A stretch of DNA of 64,000 nucleotides, taken from the NCBI GenBank assembly GCA_023333565.1, contig JAJKFH010000383.1:62001-126000 (forward strand), given 5' to 3'. The notes beneath the pieces are model-generated. The model was given only the letters and a program-made list of their open reading frames with translations. It was not told the origin of the DNA and searched no databases. Source of the stretch: Puffinus mauretanicus. Taxonomy: Eukaryota > Chordata > Aves > Procellariiformes > Procellariidae. This document shows positions 60,359-64,000 of this stretch, in pieces; positions within the stretch are counted from its first letter, which is position 1; each line of letters opens with the position of its first letter. Both the position numbers and the translations under genes were made by a program.

Positions 60359-63300
60359 AAAATGCTGTGCAGTTTGAATGTTGCTAAGCATGCTCAGACA
60401 GTTAGAGGTATGTGCTGCCACACAAGTGTCTTGGAGGGTTGAACCCTAGAAGAGAGCAAAAGACTTTTTGACAGGTGAGTTGTTTTCAGGTTTTTTGAGT
60501 AAGCTTTTAGTAAATCAGGGATGATTATTTCCACTGCAGCAATAACCTACAGCCTAGTTTTTTCTCCGTTTTAGTGCTGAACGCAGCATTTTCTGCTTTC
60601 ACAATTTCTGATGTAGTTGCCCCAACAAAGACAAAGATTACGGGTCCATCAAAGCTGTTGCCACCCCAGTGTGAATGGGTAAGTTTGTGGCCCCAGTCAG
60701 TGGTCGATAATGGACTGCATGCATTGACCTTTTAAGTGTTTGCATCAGATACGCTTGTCAGTGTATAAGACATGAAGCTTATTGTGTTTCAGTGGTACAA
60801 TAAATCCAATTTTGGGATTCATGATACTTGACTGAAAGAGCAGTTTTTGAAGGAATATGAAGTAGTTGCACGGCATGCATTTACATAAATGCATTACATG
60901 AAGTGCTGCTCCAGTGTAACCCCTGCTGGGTCAAGTTGACCAAATTTTTTTTCCCCTACTATAAGTTAACTTTCTGCCACAGGGCTTTACGGTGAGTGGG
61001 ATAAAGCCTGTTTGTGCCATTTTAACTAGATGACGCTGGATCAGGTGTCATTCATCCCCCTACAGCCTGAGTAAACACCTTAGCATGGGCTGTGGCTGCT
61101 TTGACAGAAATAGCATCAGGTGTCTCTTCACAATCTGGATGAAACTATCTCAGCTTGGTGGCCTAGCAATGCAGAGACCACCACGGTGCTTATCATCACA
61201 GTAGCATAGCCTGAGATACGCACATTGGACATTATTGTTAATAATCCACTAATAGTATCATCCACATATATTGCACCTTATCTGCCAAAGGGTCTTTAGT
61301 GTTCCCAGAGAGGTGAGAACAGTAATATTCTGGAAGGCACAGGTGGGAAAGGGAAAAGTTTACTTACTGGATATATTGAAGATCAGTAATCTTTTCAGAG
61401 TGGGAATGTACAGATGGGGAGAGTTTTAAACCTGCATGGAACTCCAGGTGACCTCAAGAAAATTACTAACTAGGGCATTGGACAACAGCTCTGACCACGT
61501 AGGAAGGTAAATGTCTGTAGCTTACCAGGTAGACAAAGAAAGGGAAGGAGGTTCCTTTTCCATTTCATCTCTAAATAAATAGATTGTCTGGCTTTTATTT
61601 CTGGCTTTATAAAGCTTTGCACCAGTACTGTCTGCTCCAGATGCACATTTTTATCTGCATGACCAGGACCTTGTTTGAGTTTGAGTGCAGATTTCAGAGC
61701 GTCTCACTATAATCAAGGCATTGCATTCCCACCGTTGTGGTCATGCTTGTAATGGGAGTTCTGGAGAACACATGCAGAAGAGGGCACACTAATACATTTC
61801 TCCAGAATATCCAAGAGGCAACTCAGTACATTTAAAATTAGTTGCACAAGTCAGTACCAGAACAGGTATCACCATCGGAGAGGAAGAGGCATCTTCTGGT
61901 TGAACTAATTCAGAAACACTTTTCAGTATATGGCAGGATAGCAAGGAGCGTGCCTGCACCTTGAGAAGTCCTGGAAAAAACAGATACTGATGGTTTTTAC
62001 TGACTTGCATATTTATCCCTTTGAGGTTTTAGCGAGCCATTCTGAACATTTTCAGTACTTGCGCTCAATTGTAGTGGGGTGCGGTAAACTACAGACTATG
62101 ATGGCACGCTTCAAGAGCTGCTCTGTTGCTTGTCCATCTGTGGAAGTCAGTTTCTTGCAGTGCACAAATCTTGACTGCTTGCTCTTTTGCCCTGAGTAAA
62201 ATGTCCTCAGAGGCAGTTCTTGATACCAAAAAGTTACTTACAAGCAGAAGGCTAACTCCTCTTAGGGTCAGGTGTTATGTGAAACTTAAATGGCACGCAG
62301 TTGTTATCTGGCCATTCATAACAGAATAAATTTCACTTTGTATCATTTGCGGTCTCCCATTAAATATTTAATAAGCTAGGGGGACAAAAGCAGGAGTTAC
62401 AGGTACTATGGGACTGAGAGCCTGCTGCCGCAGAGGGACTGCAGCGCACTGCCAGCAGCGCAGCTTCTGTGCAGACTTACAGTGCTCGAAACCATTCGAG
62501 TGTATTTTGAGAAGGGAGCTTTCTGGTTTTGGCCCAGCAAAACTTATTTTAAAGGTGCTCCTACCTAATTTTCAGATAGCTGAAACCCACCTGAGTTATC
62601 TGGTCTAACGTTCATTTTGTCTTTCTCCAGACCTCTTCTGTTCTCCCCATCCATTCACTGTGCTTGGTCCCAGTGGTAAGGTAGGCATTTAATCATGGGT
62701 GCTAATCTGTTAGCTTTTTAGAAAAACCGGAGTCATCAGACCGGGCAGAAAGAGGAGAATCACTGAACTAATTTACCTGTTTTTGCTGAACTGGGTTTGC
62801 CTCCCTAGGGAAACTTAATCCCATCTTCCTTTGTTAGGTTTTAGCTAGAAAAAAGATAGTGCTGAGGCTACTTTCCTCCAAGTCCTTTTCTTCTTTTTTC
62901 AGTCTCACAGAATAATGGGGGGAAAATGGCAGTACTTGCAGAACTGCAAATTGGCTTACCTTCTGCCTTGCAAAGGATTTAGTAACCTTGCTCTCTGCTG
63001 GACGGTTTAATCCCGGAGCCCAGAGGACAGAGTCTATTCGTTGTGTTCTGCTGCTGTTGCTTCTTCTTTCGGTTTCAGGCTGACTTCCTCCACCTTCTCT
63101 GTCTTCAGGGACACAGGCAGAGGGGTAGATGTTTTGCACATGTGCCTGAGTTGTCCTTGAAAGGCATTAAACTACTAACTTCAGGCACTCACAAGTGCAT
63201 CCATGGCAGCACAGTGCATACGCTAGGCTGCAAAACCCACTCAAGAAGCTGGGTAAATTCTTAGGGCAGTTAAATACTCACAGCCTGAGCTCATTTAGCT

Positions 63301-64000
63301 ATGTTCTACATGAACTAAAGCCACAGAAGGTATGTGGCAACAACTGCGATTTGAGGGCCAGTTAATATGAGCCTTTAAGAAGCAAAGTACCTAAATACCT
63401 GCTGGAAACTAATCATAACTGTAACAAACCTTCAGCAGTTACAAAAATACTTCTTTCCTTCCCGTTGAAACTTGCCAACATGCTTTTCCAGCTCCTTTCT
63501 ACAAGGACGAAAAGGAGTTTTAGCAAATAAATAGAAGAGTCTTGCTGCGCTTTCCACAAGACATCAGCTGTATGGGAGAGCAGAATGGGTGGCACCGTCC
63601 TTGGGTCCCAAAGCGCATGGTACGGCTGTGGACTGTATTTCACACAGCAGCAGCTTATCAAACCTGGGTTATTGCTGTCTCGATGCACAGAGGCCTTTGA
63701 GGAAGGCTGGCGAATACTGGCCAACTTGAGCAGAACATGTCAACAGAACTGTCAGGAAGGAAACGTTACGTTTCATTTATGGGATTACACTCAAAATGTT
63801 TGAGTCGTTTTTTATCAACAAATCCTAAACAATGCAAATGCAAAACAAGTAACTCACAGTGTGCTTTATTATTTTTTCACAATATTAACTAGACAGACAT
63901 GGAAAGTTTAATGGCAGCATGTTCTTATAACATTTTAAAGACAAAGAACAACATAATCATATTAAATGATGATAAACTGACAAACTACATTACCATACAT
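60359..64000. other. Unassigned interval at the right edge
   Basis: No recognised gene. It contains an isolated exon-like segment (60575-60678) and, near the end, a - strand poly(A) signal (63870-63865). The short open frames on both strands are unlike known proteins. Confidence 0.6.
63865..63870 (-). terminator. Candidate poly(A) signal of a - strand gene entering from the right
   Basis: On the - strand AATAAA lies within gaaaaaataataaagcacac. It is followed by the G/T-rich stretch tgtgagttacttgttttgca, a good downstream element. The sequence to its right (63871-64000) is AT-rich and UTR-like. The gene body would lie beyond the window, so its identity cannot be given. Confidence 0.4.

Noticed and set aside
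44620..64000. Search for TAT exons expected from mammalian synteny
   Set aside because: None of the conserved TAT motifs was found on either strand, so TAT is not annotated in this window.
1..64000. CRISPR arrays, bacterial operons, tRNA or rRNA genes, endogenous retrovirus genes
   Set aside because: None was seen. Sequence character, splice sites and CR1 elements all indicate ordinary vertebrate nuclear DNA.

Overview
The window is vertebrate nuclear DNA, most likely avian. It has spliced genes with long introns, and three chicken-repeat-1 (CR1) LINE fragments, one of which ends in the CR1-type 3' octamer repeat. Two protein-coding genes are recognisable, in convergent orientation, which agrees with the PHLPP2-MARVELD3 neighbourhood I recall from mammals.

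Left part (1-12.2 kb, + strand): the last five coding exons of PHLPP2, a leucine-rich-repeat PP2C-type phosphatase acting on AKT and PKC. They lie at 857-987, 4519-4623, 5563-5757, 7950-8178 and 10108-11238. They join in phase to 596 residues covering the end of the LRR array, the whole PP2C-like domain and the acidic, Ser-rich, poly-Gln C-terminus. The 3' UTR runs to a canonical AATAAA at 12159. The N-terminal part of the gene lies left of the window.

Middle (12.2-24.6 kb): gene-free, with one 5'-diverged CR1 copy (about 21.8-22.6 kb) and simple repeats. Next comes MARVELD3 (24.6 to about 44.5 kb, - strand), a four-pass tight-junction MARVEL protein. I reconstruct three coding exons (42957-42842, 39355-39186, 25470-24764) giving 330 residues. 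A probable non-coding first exon sits in a CpG island at about 43.9-44.5 kb. Exon phases agree only when the second of two nearby splice donors is used in exon 3. A minimal start-stop uORF precedes the main ATG. Intron 3 carries a much older CR1 copy (about 36.1-36.55 kb).

Right part (44.6-64 kb): no gene I recognise. It holds a CR1 3' end (60.09-60.36 kb), a 16-bp tandem repeat, microsatellites, one isolated exon-like segment (60575-60678), and close to the right edge a good poly(A) signal on the - strand that may mark the 3' end of a gene entering from the right. By mammalian synteny TAT would be expected in this direction, but I saw none of its conserved motifs.

I found no new biological system. 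The points most worth checking are the MARVELD3 gene structure (uORF, competing donors, single MARVEL exon), the poly-Gln tract of PHLPP2, and the possible transcription units at 44.58, 60.6 and 63.87 kb.
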